6,823 bases of DNA, taken from assembly GCA_013813945.1 (NCBI GenBank), contig JACCQV010000629.1, positions 1 to 6,823 of the forward strand, in the 5' to 3' direction. This document shows positions 1 through 5,619 of this stretch, piece by piece (within the stretch, counting starts at the first letter, position 1; every line of letters begins with the position of its first letter). The notes beneath the pieces are model-generated. The model was not told the origin of the DNA. It made no database searches and saw only the letters and a list, made by a program, of their open reading frames with translations. The DNA comes from Deltaproteobacteria bacterium. GTDB taxonomy: Bacteria; Myxococcota_A; Polyangia; Haliangiales; Haliangiaceae. A program made the position numbers and the translations under genes.

Positions 1-1
1 G

Positions 2-61
2 GCTGCGGCCAAGCTGCTCTTGGTCCGGGTGGTCGGCATGCTGAGCAAGCTTTGCCGATGA
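2..61 (+). CDS. 3' end of an upstream gene (partial, unidentified)
   Basis: One frame is open from the left edge to a TGA at 59-61 and reads AAAKLLLVRVVGMLSKLCR. About 16 of its 19 codons end in G or C, matching the third-position bias of the definite genes here. The competing frame that stays open to about 132 has mostly T or A at third positions and looks non-coding. The fragment is hydrophobic and basic but too short to assign to a family. It is inferred to be the C-terminus of a gene that starts outside the window. Confidence 0.4.
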   Translation, partial: AAAKLLLVRVVGMLSKLCR

Positions 62-136
62 TCGTGGACGTGTACGAGCACGTGACACGTGCACGTGCAC
101 GAACGACCTTAACTGACCAGCATTGGATCTAGTACG
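62..136. other. Intergenic region upstream of the ATPase/STAS pair
   Basis: This 75-bp gap separates the probable upstream gene end from the receiver/ATPase gene. Its main content is the palindrome cluster at 78-101, listed separately. Bases 109-135 are less GC-rich than the surroundings and could hold promoter elements, for example TAGTAC at 130-135 or TTGGAT at 123-128. No convincing -35/-10 pair stands out and there is no Shine-Dalgarno sequence before the ATG at 137. Confidence 0.5.
78..101. promoter_or_regulatory. Nested CACGTG palindrome cluster (candidate operator)
   Basis: Three CACGTG hexamers lie at 79-84, 86-91 and 92-97. They form two overlapping perfect palindromes. GCACGTG-A-CACGTGC spans 78-92 with 7-bp arms around one base. 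CGTGCACGTGCACG spans 88-101 as an uninterrupted 14-bp palindrome. The cluster sits 36 bp upstream of the first start codon of the ATPase/STAS pair, a typical place for a dimeric regulator. Binding by a regulator is inference; a structured RNA or a remnant terminator of the upstream gene are alternatives, although no U-tract follows. Confidence 0.5.
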
Positions 137-1078
137 ATGATGGTGCGCGTGCCCTCGATATTGATCATCCATCCGGATCGGAAGACGCAGCGGATCGTTC
201 AGCGAATCCTCGGCGTCACCGGGTACACCGTCGACATCGCCGACGATCTCGATCAGGGAACCCGGCTGATCGCGCACCTCCAGCCGGTGCTCGTCGTGAT
301 CGATGGCAGCGCGGTGATGGCGCGCGGCATCGACGAGTTCTTCGCCGCCGCAAAGGCCCGGGGCGCCGAGGCCTGCATGACGCTGCTCGGCGGGGCGGCC
401 GTGGATCAGGTGCCGAAGATCCTGGGGATGGGCGCCGTGACCAACCTCCTCGTCCATCCGATGCCGGTGCTCGCCGAGGAGCTGACGATCACGGCGCAGA
501 AGCTGATCCGCAACGACGTGTTCGGCGCGGAGAAGTACCTCCTGTGGGGCACCGAGCTGCAGTCGATCACCTTGAACCGCGCCAGTCAGCGAGCGGACCT
601 GGTCGCCCAGCTCTCGGAGCAAGTACGCGCCCGGGGGCAGAGCGCGCGGGTCGCGTCCATGGCGATGCTGGTCGCCGACGAGCTGCTCTCCAACGCGGTC
701 CACAACGCTCCCGTCGATGCGAAGGGCGAACACTACCGGCGCGAGCTGGCGCGCGCCGACGAGCTCGAGCTCGACGATCGCCATCAGGTCCGGCTGCGCT
801 GGGGCTGCGATGCTCGGTACCTCGCGATCGAGGTCAACGACCAGTTCGGCAGCCTGGACCGCGACACGATCTTACGCTCGCTCGCCAAGAACGACGTCCG
901 CGAGCACGGCAGCGGTGCCGGCATGGGCGTCGCCCTCGCCTACCGGTCCTGCGATCACCTGGTGTTCAACCTGGCCCCCGGCAAGCGCACCGAGATCATC
1001 GCGCTGATCGATGTCCGCCATCCGCCGACGGAGCGCCTCGCCGCCTCTTCGTATAACGTATTCGTGGAGCGAAGCTGA
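137..1078 (+). CDS. Pseudo-receiver fused to RsbW/SpoIIAB-like HATPase (putative partner-switching kinase)
   Basis: Residues about 6-125 follow the CheY-like receiver fold: ILII at strand 1, a candidate phospho-acceptor D56 in VVIDGS, and a LLVHPMP segment near 104-110. The pocket is degenerate: the acidic pair after strand 1 is H12-P13 and the usual Lys is H107, so phosphorylation-dependent switching is doubtful. Residues about 150-293 form a GHKL ATPase domain with an N box (E182, N186 in ELLSNAV), a G1 box aspartate (D235 in VNDQFG) and a glycine-rich lid (G258-G264, GSGAGMG). No dimerisation/phospho-histidine (HisKA) domain is visible, so it resembles anti-sigma serine kinases rather than a sensor histidine kinase. 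A longer insert (about 192-222) lies between the N and G1 boxes. Its stop is 2 bp before the STAS gene, suggesting co-transcription and a direct kinase/antagonist pairing. ATG codons at 137 and 140 and GTG codons at 143 and 149 are all possible starts; no Shine-Dalgarno decides between them. Confidence 0.85.
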   Translation: MMVRVPSILIIHPDRKTQRIVQRILGVTGYTVDIADDLDQGTRLIAHLQPVLVVIDGSAVMARGIDEFFAAAKARGAEACMTLLGGAAVDQVPKILGMGAVTNLLVHPMPVLAEELTITAQKLIRNDVFGAEKYLLWGTELQSITLNRASQRADLVAQLSEQVRARGQSARVASMAMLVADELLSNAVHNAPVDAKGEHYRRELARADELELDDRHQVRLRWGCDARYLAIEVNDQFGSLDRDTILRSLAKNDVREHGSGAGMGVALAYRSCDHLVFNLAPGKRTEIIALIDVRHPPTERLAASSYNVFVERS

Positions 1079-1080
1079 GC

Positions 1081-1557
1081 ATGGAGACGCGCGGCCGCAT
1101 GACCATCGATGCGCAGGGTGACGCCCTGATGATCGCCGGTGCGATCGACGAGGCGGCTGCTCTCCACGAGCTCGTCAACCGCGCGCTCGCCGGTCGCCTC
1201 GTTCTCGACCTCGCTGGCGTGACGTTCATCAACTCGCTCGGCGTTCGCGACTGGATCCGGATGCAGGCGGCCGCCCAGAAGGCGGGGATCGCGGTCGAGC
1301 TGCGGCGGGTGGCGGAGCCTCTCGTCCACCAGCTCAACATGATCATCGCGACCCGCGGCAACGCGACCGTGGCGTCGTTTTCTGCGCCCTATGCGTGCGA
1401 CGCGTGCGGCCGCGAGGAGTCCCTTCTGATCGACGCGTTCGCCCACGCCGGGGGTCTTGCCCGCATGGAGCCTCCGCCGATGGCCTGTCCCGAGTGCGGG
1501 GCGCCCATGGCTTTCAACGACTTCCCCGAGCGTTACTTCTCGTTTCTCCAGCCCTGA
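1081..1557 (+). CDS. STAS-domain anti-sigma-factor-antagonist-like protein with C-terminal zinc-ribbon-like module
   Basis: Residues about 7-100 match a STAS domain of the SpoIIAA/RsbV type, with the core strand LVLDLAGVTFINSLGV. S52 in INSLG aligns with the serine phosphorylated by the partner kinase in SpoIIAA; the residue before it is Asn rather than the usual Asp. Residues 106-139 carry two CxxC pairs (C106/C109 in CDACG and C136/C139 in CPECG), spaced as in a zinc ribbon, and the tail ends PERYFSFLQP. Metal binding is inferred from the cysteine pattern. The start lies 2 bp after the upstream stop, with only a weak GGAG at 1066-1069, so translational coupling to the ATPase gene is likely. 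In partner switching, the unphosphorylated STAS protein binds the kinase and releases its target, often a sigma factor; no sigma factor or PP2C phosphatase is present in the window. At 158 aa it is longer than a bare STAS protein (about 110 aa) because of the added module. Confidence 0.85.
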   Translation: METRGRMTIDAQGDALMIAGAIDEAAALHELVNRALAGRLVLDLAGVTFINSLGVRDWIRMQAAAQKAGIAVELRRVAEPLVHQLNMIIATRGNATVASFSAPYACDACGREESLLIDAFAHAGGLARMEPPPMACPECGAPMAFNDFPERYFSFLQP

Positions 1558-1573
1558 CCGGGCCGGACGGGTG

Positions 1574-1579
1574 TAGATA
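1574..1579 (+). promoter_or_regulatory. Possible -10 element for dedA-like gene
   Basis: TAGATA, preceded by GTG, lies 7 nt before the proposed GTG start at 1587. A transcript beginning about 7 nt after it would be leaderless or nearly so. No good -35 hexamer sits at normal spacing, so this is a weak call that rests on similar placement at neighbouring genes. The gene could equally be read through from the STAS gene 29 bp upstream. Confidence 0.3.
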
Positions 1580-1586
1580 CAGCGTC

Positions 1587-2222
1587 GTGCTCCAGGACTT
1601 TGCCCACGCAGTTCAGGGTCTTGTCGTGGACCTCGGATACCCCGGCCTGTTCATCCTGATCGTGCTCGAGAGCACGATGGTTCCGATCCCGTCGTTGCTG
1701 GTGATGCCGTTCGCCGGCTACCTGGCATCGCAGGGACACTTCTCCCTACCCGTGATCTTGATCATCAACAGCACGGGAGCGCTGCTCGGGTCGGCGCTGT
1801 CATACTGGCTTGGGGCCGCGGGCGGTAAGCCCCTGCTGCTCAAATACGGCAAGTACGTGTTCGTCCGTCCGAAGGACATCGAGAAAACCGAGGAGTTCTT
1901 CGCGAAGCACGGCAAATGGACCGTCCTGATTGGAAGGTTTTTGCCGGTCGTTCGTCACATCATCTCCATCCCCGCCGGCGTCGCCCGCATGCCACTGATT
2001 CCATTCTTCACCCAGACGTTTATCGGCTCGACGCTGTGGGGCGGCGGACTCATGCTGATGGGGTATGGACTGGGTGCTCGGTGGGAGGCGATCGCCGCGC
2101 AGGCCAAGAAGGTCGATCTCCTCATCGCCGTCGGGATCGTGCTAGTCCTCGTCGCTGTCGGTGTCCGTTTCATTCTCAAGCGCCGTCGCGAACGCGCGAA
2201 CAATACGAATTCCTCCGTGTAG
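1587..2222 (+). CDS. DedA family (SNARE-associated Golgi / VTT domain) membrane protein
   Basis: The 211-aa product has the DedA signature. An early membrane-embedded glutamate appears in LESTMVPIPS (E28), followed by FAGYLASQG. Then come a small-residue segment with an SYWLG motif (72-76) and the hallmark GRFLPVVRHIISIPAG (R117, R123), followed by FIGSTLWGGG and GYGLG. A last hydrophobic helix at about 177-197 ends in KRRRER, giving a positive cytoplasmic tail. DedA proteins are inner-membrane proteins linked to lipid carrier or phospholipid flipping and envelope homeostasis. The glutamate in the common PIPSE motif is Leu37 here. The reading frame is open farther upstream, but that part overlaps the STAS gene, is Arg/Pro-rich and is clearly an out-of-frame shadow. 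GTG 1587 is the first sensible start; GTG 1626 is an alternative. It lies 29 bp after the STAS gene, so it may belong to the same transcription unit. Confidence 0.9.
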   Translation: MLQDFAHAVQGLVVDLGYPGLFILIVLESTMVPIPSLLVMPFAGYLASQGHFSLPVILIINSTGALLGSALSYWLGAAGGKPLLLKYGKYVFVRPKDIEKTEEFFAKHGKWTVLIGRFLPVVRHIISIPAGVARMPLIPFFTQTFIGSTLWGGGLMLMGYGLGARWEAIAAQAKKVDLLIAVGIVLVLVAVGVRFILKRRRERANNTNSSV

Positions 2223-2295
2223 TCCACCGTGTCGTACACCAGCCGAAACCCCACAGAGCCGCCGGTAAGCGACCTCCCGGCGACCGCGTCCCCCG

Positions 2296-2304
2296 TGCTA
2301 GCTT
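2296..2304 (+). promoter_or_regulatory. Extended -10 promoter element for the helical-protein gene
   Basis: TGCTAGCTT contains an extended -10 TGn followed by TAGCTT (2299-2304), 8 nt before the ATG at 2313. Transcription would be expected to begin at about 2311, giving an essentially leaderless mRNA. No recognisable -35 is seen, which an extended -10 can tolerate. The element is a main reason to prefer the ATG at 2313 over the GTG at 2229. Confidence 0.4.
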
Positions 2305-2312
2305 CTTCGGGA

Positions 2313-3317
2313 ATGACGCTGTCGGCTCAAGCTGCGGCCTTTGGCGTCAGCGTTCTCGACAGCCACGAGACCGAGCTGGTCGAGCAGGCGATGGCTGCCG
2401 TCAGCGCGCGATCTCCGGCGGATGCGGGAATCCTCGCGGGGCTGATCGCGGAGCTCAAGGCGACCTCCGAGCTCCTCGATCGCCAGCGCCCGCTGCGCCG
2501 CCCGACCTCACTCGGCGGCGAGCCGCGCGACGAGCAATCGCTCATCGATCACCTGTGCACGATCGACGGTCTGTCGGGCGACCTCGCGCTCCCGCTGAAG
2601 GCGACGCTGTCGCGGACGTATCTGCTCACCAAGATCAACTTCCTGCGTGGGTTCGTGAAGGCGACGTCGGCCCTCACCGATTCACCCGATACGGCGAAGG
2701 TCACCCACGAGCTTCGCGAGGAGCTCGCGCAGTCGATCTACACGCTGCTCGCCGAGGAGCTCTTCCTCGCCCTGCTGCGCAAGCCCGACGTCACGCGCCG
2801 GACCAAGCAGCGGGCCGCCGACCAGCTGATCACGGTATGGGATGACGCCGCGCTCGAGATCGATGACTTCTCGCCGCTGCTCGAATCCGCGTGGCACGCA
2901 CGCAACCGGATCAACAGTGCGTACGGCACACTACTCGGAGCGACCGAGACGTTCCGCCTCGTCTGCGAGGATTGCTCGCCCGACGTCCTCGAGTTCTTCG
3001 GCCGCGACGGGATGTCCGCCGATGAGAGTGCCGCGTTCGAGGAGTTCCTGTTCAACATGACGAGCGAGGAGCTCGCCACGCTGCGCCGTGCGATGCAGCA
3101 GCAGCACCTGTCGGCCGCGAGCCCCGCGTGGGCCGCCGACATCCTCGGCCGCCAGATCGAGGAGCTCGAGCACGCGAAGGAGATCGATCCGATCGCGCTC
3201 TATCGCAGCTTCCAGCGCCGCCAGCTCGCGGCGGACTTCCGCTTGATGTCCGGTGCACCGGGCCCCCGCCGCACGGCCGAGGGCTACCTGATGGTGTACC
3301 TGCTCGATCAGCAGTAG
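2313..3317 (+). CDS. Helical protein of unknown function
   Basis: I do not recognise the family. The 334-aa product has no signal peptide or transmembrane segment and appears largely alpha-helical, rich in Glu, Leu, Ala and Arg. It has long amphipathic stretches at about 18-56, 95-160 and 236-310, so a cytoplasmic helical-bundle protein is likely. A single CxxC pair (C218/C221 in VCEDC) and a polar MQQQH segment near 261 are the only local features of note. An upstream GTG at 2229 would add 28 residues rich in Pro, Ser and Thr, but this stretch uses less typical codons (CGA, GTA, CTA) and spans the extended -10 element, so ATG 2313 is preferred. It follows the DedA gene by 90 bp and converges on the minus-strand gene ending at 3331. 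The function is unknown and context offers only a weak link to the DedA or signalling genes. Confidence 0.75.
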   Translation: MTLSAQAAAFGVSVLDSHETELVEQAMAAVSARSPADAGILAGLIAELKATSELLDRQRPLRRPTSLGGEPRDEQSLIDHLCTIDGLSGDLALPLKATLSRTYLLTKINFLRGFVKATSALTDSPDTAKVTHELREELAQSIYTLLAEELFLALLRKPDVTRRTKQRAADQLITVWDDAALEIDDFSPLLESAWHARNRINSAYGTLLGATETFRLVCEDCSPDVLEFFGRDGMSADESAAFEEFLFNMTSEELATLRRAMQQQHLSAASPAWAADILGRQIEELEHAKEIDPIALYRSFQRRQLAADFRLMSGAPGPRRTAEGYLMVYLLDQQ

Positions 3318-3330
3318 CCGATCGTACGAG

Positions 3331-3774
3331 CTAGAGGCCCTGGGCGGCCAGGTGCTTCGAGATCATCTTCGAGAGATCCGGAATGGCTTCGATCACGTTC
3401 TTCTTCGCACCATCGCGCATCCGCATGTACATCTTCTTCGCCGTCGTATGCGACGTCTTCTCGGCCCGCGCGTCGGTGACCGACAGCAGATCCTCGGCGA
3501 CCTCGTCGGAGCGCGAGATCACGTAGTCCGAGAACGTCGTCGTCTTCTGCACGGCCCACTTGTCATAGTGCGGCTGCAGCTTGCCCAGCCAGTCGTCGAG
3601 CAGCGCGTCCACGGTGTCGGGGACGAAGGACTTCTTGATCCCCTTGATCATCGCGTAGGCGCTCTTGATCACGAAGCCCTTCTGCTTCACCACCGTGTCG
3701 ATCAGACCCACGGTGTCCGTGATGACGACAGGGCGAACATCTTCCTTGGAGAGCGACTCGACCAGAGTAGGCAT
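3331..3774 (-). CDS. Small conserved protein, DUF6918-like
   Basis: The 147-aa product begins MPTLVESLSK and has no signal peptide or membrane segment. Three parts resemble, from memory, the DUF6918 proteins seen in actinobacteria: an N-terminal segment with RPVVITDTVGLIDTVVKQKG (14-33), a central FSDYVISRSDEVAEDLLSVT (81-100), and a basic MRMRDGAKKNVIEA (117-130) near the C-terminus. That family has no known function that I can state, and the match is unchecked. The frame is open to 3816, but the upstream start candidates (3816, 3792) fall within the -35 and -10 elements, so ATG 3774 is chosen. It lies 53 bp downstream of the TPR gene on the same strand and could be transcribed from its own promoter, by read-through, or both. 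Its 3' end converges on the helical-protein gene across 13 bp. Confidence 0.8.
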   Translation of the reverse strand: MPTLVESLSKEDVRPVVITDTVGLIDTVVKQKGFVIKSAYAMIKGIKKSFVPDTVDALLDDWLGKLQPHYDKWAVQKTTTFSDYVISRSDEVAEDLLSVTDARAEKTSHTTAKKMYMRMRDGAKKNVIEAIPDLSKMISKHLAAQGL

Positions 3775-3787
3775 TGCGATGCCGCGT

Positions 3788-3816
3788 ACCATAATTCCCG
3801 AGTCGGTCCTCGGCAA
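3788..3816 (-). promoter_or_regulatory. Promoter of the DUF6918-like gene
   Basis: Read on the minus strand, TTGCCG (3816-3811) and TATGGT (3793-3788) are separated by exactly 17 bp. The first matches the sigma-70 -35 consensus at four of six positions and the second is a fair -10. The expected transcription start lies 6-8 nt before the ATG at 3774, so the leader would be too short for a Shine-Dalgarno; none is visible. This is the best-formed promoter in the window. Confidence 0.55.
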
Positions 3817-3827
3817 TCACCGGGGCC

Positions 3828-4445
3828 TCACTTCTCGTTGAACGTGACGCCGTAGCGATCGCAGCGCACTTTCATCTGCTCGCGGTCGGCGGTTGGCAAC
3901 ATCAGGTAATGCTTTTGCGCCTCGATCGAATTCCCGTCGATGCACGACGCCGACACCATGATGCGGAGCATCTTGACGTTGGTGGGCTCGAGGGAGAGCG
4001 CCTTGGTGGCAATCGCCTTCGCGTCGTCGAACTCGGCCTTGTCGTAGGCCTTGCTGGCCTCGGACATCAGCGAGTCGAGCTTCTGGACCTGGGTGCCGTT
4101 CAGCTTGGGGTCGTCTTCCGCGGGCGTCGGGTTCTGGCCTGCGGGCTGGGTCGTCGTACGCCCATCGCGGACTGGATCGGTGCCGCGAACGGGCTCGGCC
4201 TTGCGCGACGGGATCGAGACCTGGCTCGCTGCCGAGTCGTCGGTCCGCTCGGGCTCGGCGGCGTCGTCGCGCGGGGCCTTGGCGGCGGTGCGCGGGACGT
4301 CAGCGGTCGCGGGCGTAGCCCGGACCTCTATGAAGAGGTAGATGCCCAGGCCGAGGACGGCGAGCGCAGCAACCGTCAACAGGATGTGACGCACCGTCAC
4401 GCCATTCCATAGCATGGGTTGACGCGGATCCGCCAACCGGCTCAT
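3828..4445 (-). CDS. Membrane-anchored TPR-like protein
   Basis: The 205-aa product starts with a short basic N-terminus, then one hydrophobic helix (about 20-40, HILLTVAALAVLGLGIYLFI). A disordered region rich in Pro, Asp, Arg and Thr follows (about 43-115). The C-terminus (about 118-200) is a helical TPR-like module with AYDKAEFDDAKAIATKAL, LEPTN and two cysteines (C168, C195) ending CDRYGVTF. This C-terminal pattern resembles modules that I recall at the ends of, or beside, myxobacterial Ser/Thr kinases. TPR modules usually bind other proteins; here it would face the periplasm if the helix is a simple N-in anchor. The start at 4445 is supported by GGGAGGG three bases upstream. The frame is open another 428 codons upstream, but that part is antisense to the lipoprotein gene and Arg-rich, so it is a shadow. 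It may be co-transcribed with the DUF6918-like gene downstream. Confidence 0.8.
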   Translation of the reverse strand: MSRLADPRQPMLWNGVTVRHILLTVAALAVLGLGIYLFIEVRATPATADVPRTAAKAPRDDAAEPERTDDSAASQVSIPSRKAEPVRGTDPVRDGRTTTQPAGQNPTPAEDDPKLNGTQVQKLDSLMSEASKAYDKAEFDDAKAIATKALSLEPTNVKMLRIMVSASCIDGNSIEAQKHYLMLPTADREQMKVRCDRYGVTFNEK

Positions 4446-4447
4446 TT
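4419..4447 (+). promoter_or_regulatory. Possible lipoprotein-gene promoter overlapping the TPR gene start
   Basis: TTGACG (4419-4424) matches the sigma-70 -35 consensus at five of six positions. TCATTT (4442-4447), a poor -10, follows after 17 bp. The expected transcript would begin about 10 nt before the ATG at 4464. The -10 lies over the complement of the TPR start codon. The -35 is good but the -10 is weak, so confidence is limited. Confidence 0.3.
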
Positions 4448-4448
4448 T

Positions 4449-4455
4449 CCCTCCC
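4449..4455 (-). promoter_or_regulatory. Shine-Dalgarno sequence of the TPR gene
   Basis: GGGAGGG, read on the minus strand, lies three adenines before the ATG at 4445 and contains the GGAGG core. It fixes the TPR gene start inside a much longer open frame. It also occupies most of the 18 bp between the two divergent start codons, and the opposite strand there is a pyrimidine tract with no ribosome-binding site for the lipoprotein gene. Confidence 0.7.
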
Positions 4456-4463
4456 GCCCCCAA

Positions 4464-5570
4464 ATGACGAGAACCGCAAGACCCGCCAGACCCTCGATCG
4501 CGTTGTTCGCCGTTGCGGCGCTGTGTGCCGCATGCGGGGACAACTCCAAGGAGTGCGGTGAGAACACCGAGCTCGACGAGAACGGCTACTGCGTGGGGAC
4601 CGGGGGGGCCGCGACGTGCACGAATGGCACGATCCTCGACCCGAACAGCGGAACCTGCGTGATCGACCCGGCCGCGTGCCAGGACGGCACGGAGCTGATC
4701 AATGGTGCCTGCCGCAACTCCAATACTGACATCACGCCCGACATCCTCGAGGGCGCAGAGCCGAACGGAGCAGGTGTGGTCGAGGCCAGCGCGATACCGG
4801 CGGGCCAGATCACGCTGAAGCCGATCGGTGAGTCCGTGATCATCAAGGGCACCACCAATCCGTTTCGCGACGCCGACTCGGATGGTCAGAAGGACGCCGA
4901 TTACGACACGTACTACGTCGACGTGACGGTTCCCACACTGCTCGACATCGCGGTCGACGGCACGAACGGCACGATGTCGGCGTTCATCGTCAAGGCTGCG
5001 AGCGCGAGTAACCCCGTCAACGCCGTCAGCTCCGGGTGGATCCGGTACGGCATCAACGTCACCGGCGATCGATCGCAGCGCCAGGTCTACCTGCCGGCTG
5101 CCGGGAGGTATGCAATCGCATTCGCCGATACGCGCTCGCTCGTCATCGATGACAATTCGCCGCCCGCCGCTGGGTCGGGAGGTGCTGCCGGCGGGGCGGA
5201 CGCGAATTACTACGCAACGATCCAGGTGATCGCTGTGCCGACGGCCACGTCGCTCCCACTGACCGGCACAGGCGCAGCCGAGGTCACCGGAACGATCGGT
5301 AGCGAGCTCGAGCTCTACGCGGTGATCATGGGCAACGGCCAGAATCAGGTCCGCCTCGACATGCCGGGCGAGGCAGCGAACCCCGGTGTGGTCGTACTCG
5401 AGAACGGCGCGTTCCGGACGTCCGCGGACGAGCTGCAGGGGAGTCCCGCGGAGCTCGTCGTCGGCGGCTTCGATCCGACGGACACCGCGCTGATCGTCGT
5501 CGATTTCACATACAACTACGGTCCGGACCCCGAGGCGTTCACGCTCTCGATCCAGACGGCCACGATGTGA
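4464..5570 (+). CDS. Secreted lipoprotein with three short Cys modules and a beta-rich PPC-like region
   Basis: The 368-aa product begins with an Arg-rich n-region and a hydrophobic core (about 11-23), ending LCAAC|G. C24 would be lipidated, although the -3 residue is Cys rather than the preferred Leu. Three cysteine-bounded mini-modules follow: C31-C43 (CGENTELDENGYC), C52-C65 (CTNGTILDPNSGTC) and C72-C83 (CQDGTELINGAC), all on the plan C-x2-x-T-x-L...G-x-C and probably each closed by a disulfide. Residues 136-146 (DADSDGQKDAD) resemble a thrombospondin type 3/EF-hand-like calcium loop. The rest is beta-rich with alternating hydrophobics and an AGRYAIAFAD strand, resembling pre-peptidase C-terminal (PPC) domains. 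No catalytic motif is seen, so a surface binding or structural role is most likely. A TTG at 4419 could extend the frame by 15 residues but would place polar sequence before the signal peptide, so ATG 4464 is preferred. There is no Shine-Dalgarno. Confidence 0.85.
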   Translation: MTRTARPARPSIALFAVAALCAACGDNSKECGENTELDENGYCVGTGGAATCTNGTILDPNSGTCVIDPAACQDGTELINGACRNSNTDITPDILEGAEPNGAGVVEASAIPAGQITLKPIGESVIIKGTTNPFRDADSDGQKDADYDTYYVDVTVPTLLDIAVDGTNGTMSAFIVKAASASNPVNAVSSGWIRYGINVTGDRSQRQVYLPAAGRYAIAFADTRSLVIDDNSPPAAGSGGAAGGADANYYATIQVIAVPTATSLPLTGTGAAEVTGTIGSELELYAVIMGNGQNQVRLDMPGEAANPGVVVLENGAFRTSADELQGSPAELVVGGFDPTDTALIVVDFTYNYGPDPEAFTLSIQTATM

Positions 5571-5604
5571 CACCCGAGTTGCCCTTAGTAGCTGTGAGGG
5601 ACTG

Positions 5605-5619
5605 ACCGCTGACAGCGGT
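5605..5619. repeat. Perfect inverted repeat ACCGCT-GAC-AGCGGT upstream of the kinase
   Basis: Two perfect 6-bp arms flank three bases. The last base overlaps the first base of the proposed -35 hexamer TTGGGG. It could be an operator at the kinase promoter or a short terminator-like hairpin after the lipoprotein gene; the absence of a following T-run and the short stem argue against strong termination. Confidence 0.45.

Noticed and set aside
761..772. GAGCTCGAGCTC palindrome, also present at 5304-5315
   Set aside because: Both copies encode Glu-Leu-Glu-Leu with the preferred codons GAG and CTC, so the palindrome is a by-product of codon bias inside genes.
1395..1586. Longer N-terminus for the DedA protein
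   Set aside because: The added 64 residues overlap the STAS gene out of frame, are Arg/Pro/Gly-rich and do not look like a DedA N-terminus.
2229..2312. GTG start at 2229 for the helical protein
   Set aside because: It would add a Pro/Ser/Thr-rich stretch with less typical codons that covers an extended -10 element. It remains possible but is less likely.
3318..3352. Possible bidirectional terminator at the convergent gene ends
   Set aside because: Only a 5-bp stem (CCTGG/CCAGG at 3339-3352) is present, it lies inside the coding end of the minus-strand gene, and no T-run follows on either strand.
3775..3816. Upstream starts at 3816 and 3792 for the DUF6918-like gene
   Set aside because: Both codons fall inside the -35 and -10 hexamers of a well-spaced promoter, and neither has a ribosome-binding site.
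4449..4461. G-quadruplex on the minus strand in the divergent spacer
   Set aside because: There are only three clear runs of three or more G, one short of the usual requirement, so it is noted as a G-rich tract only.
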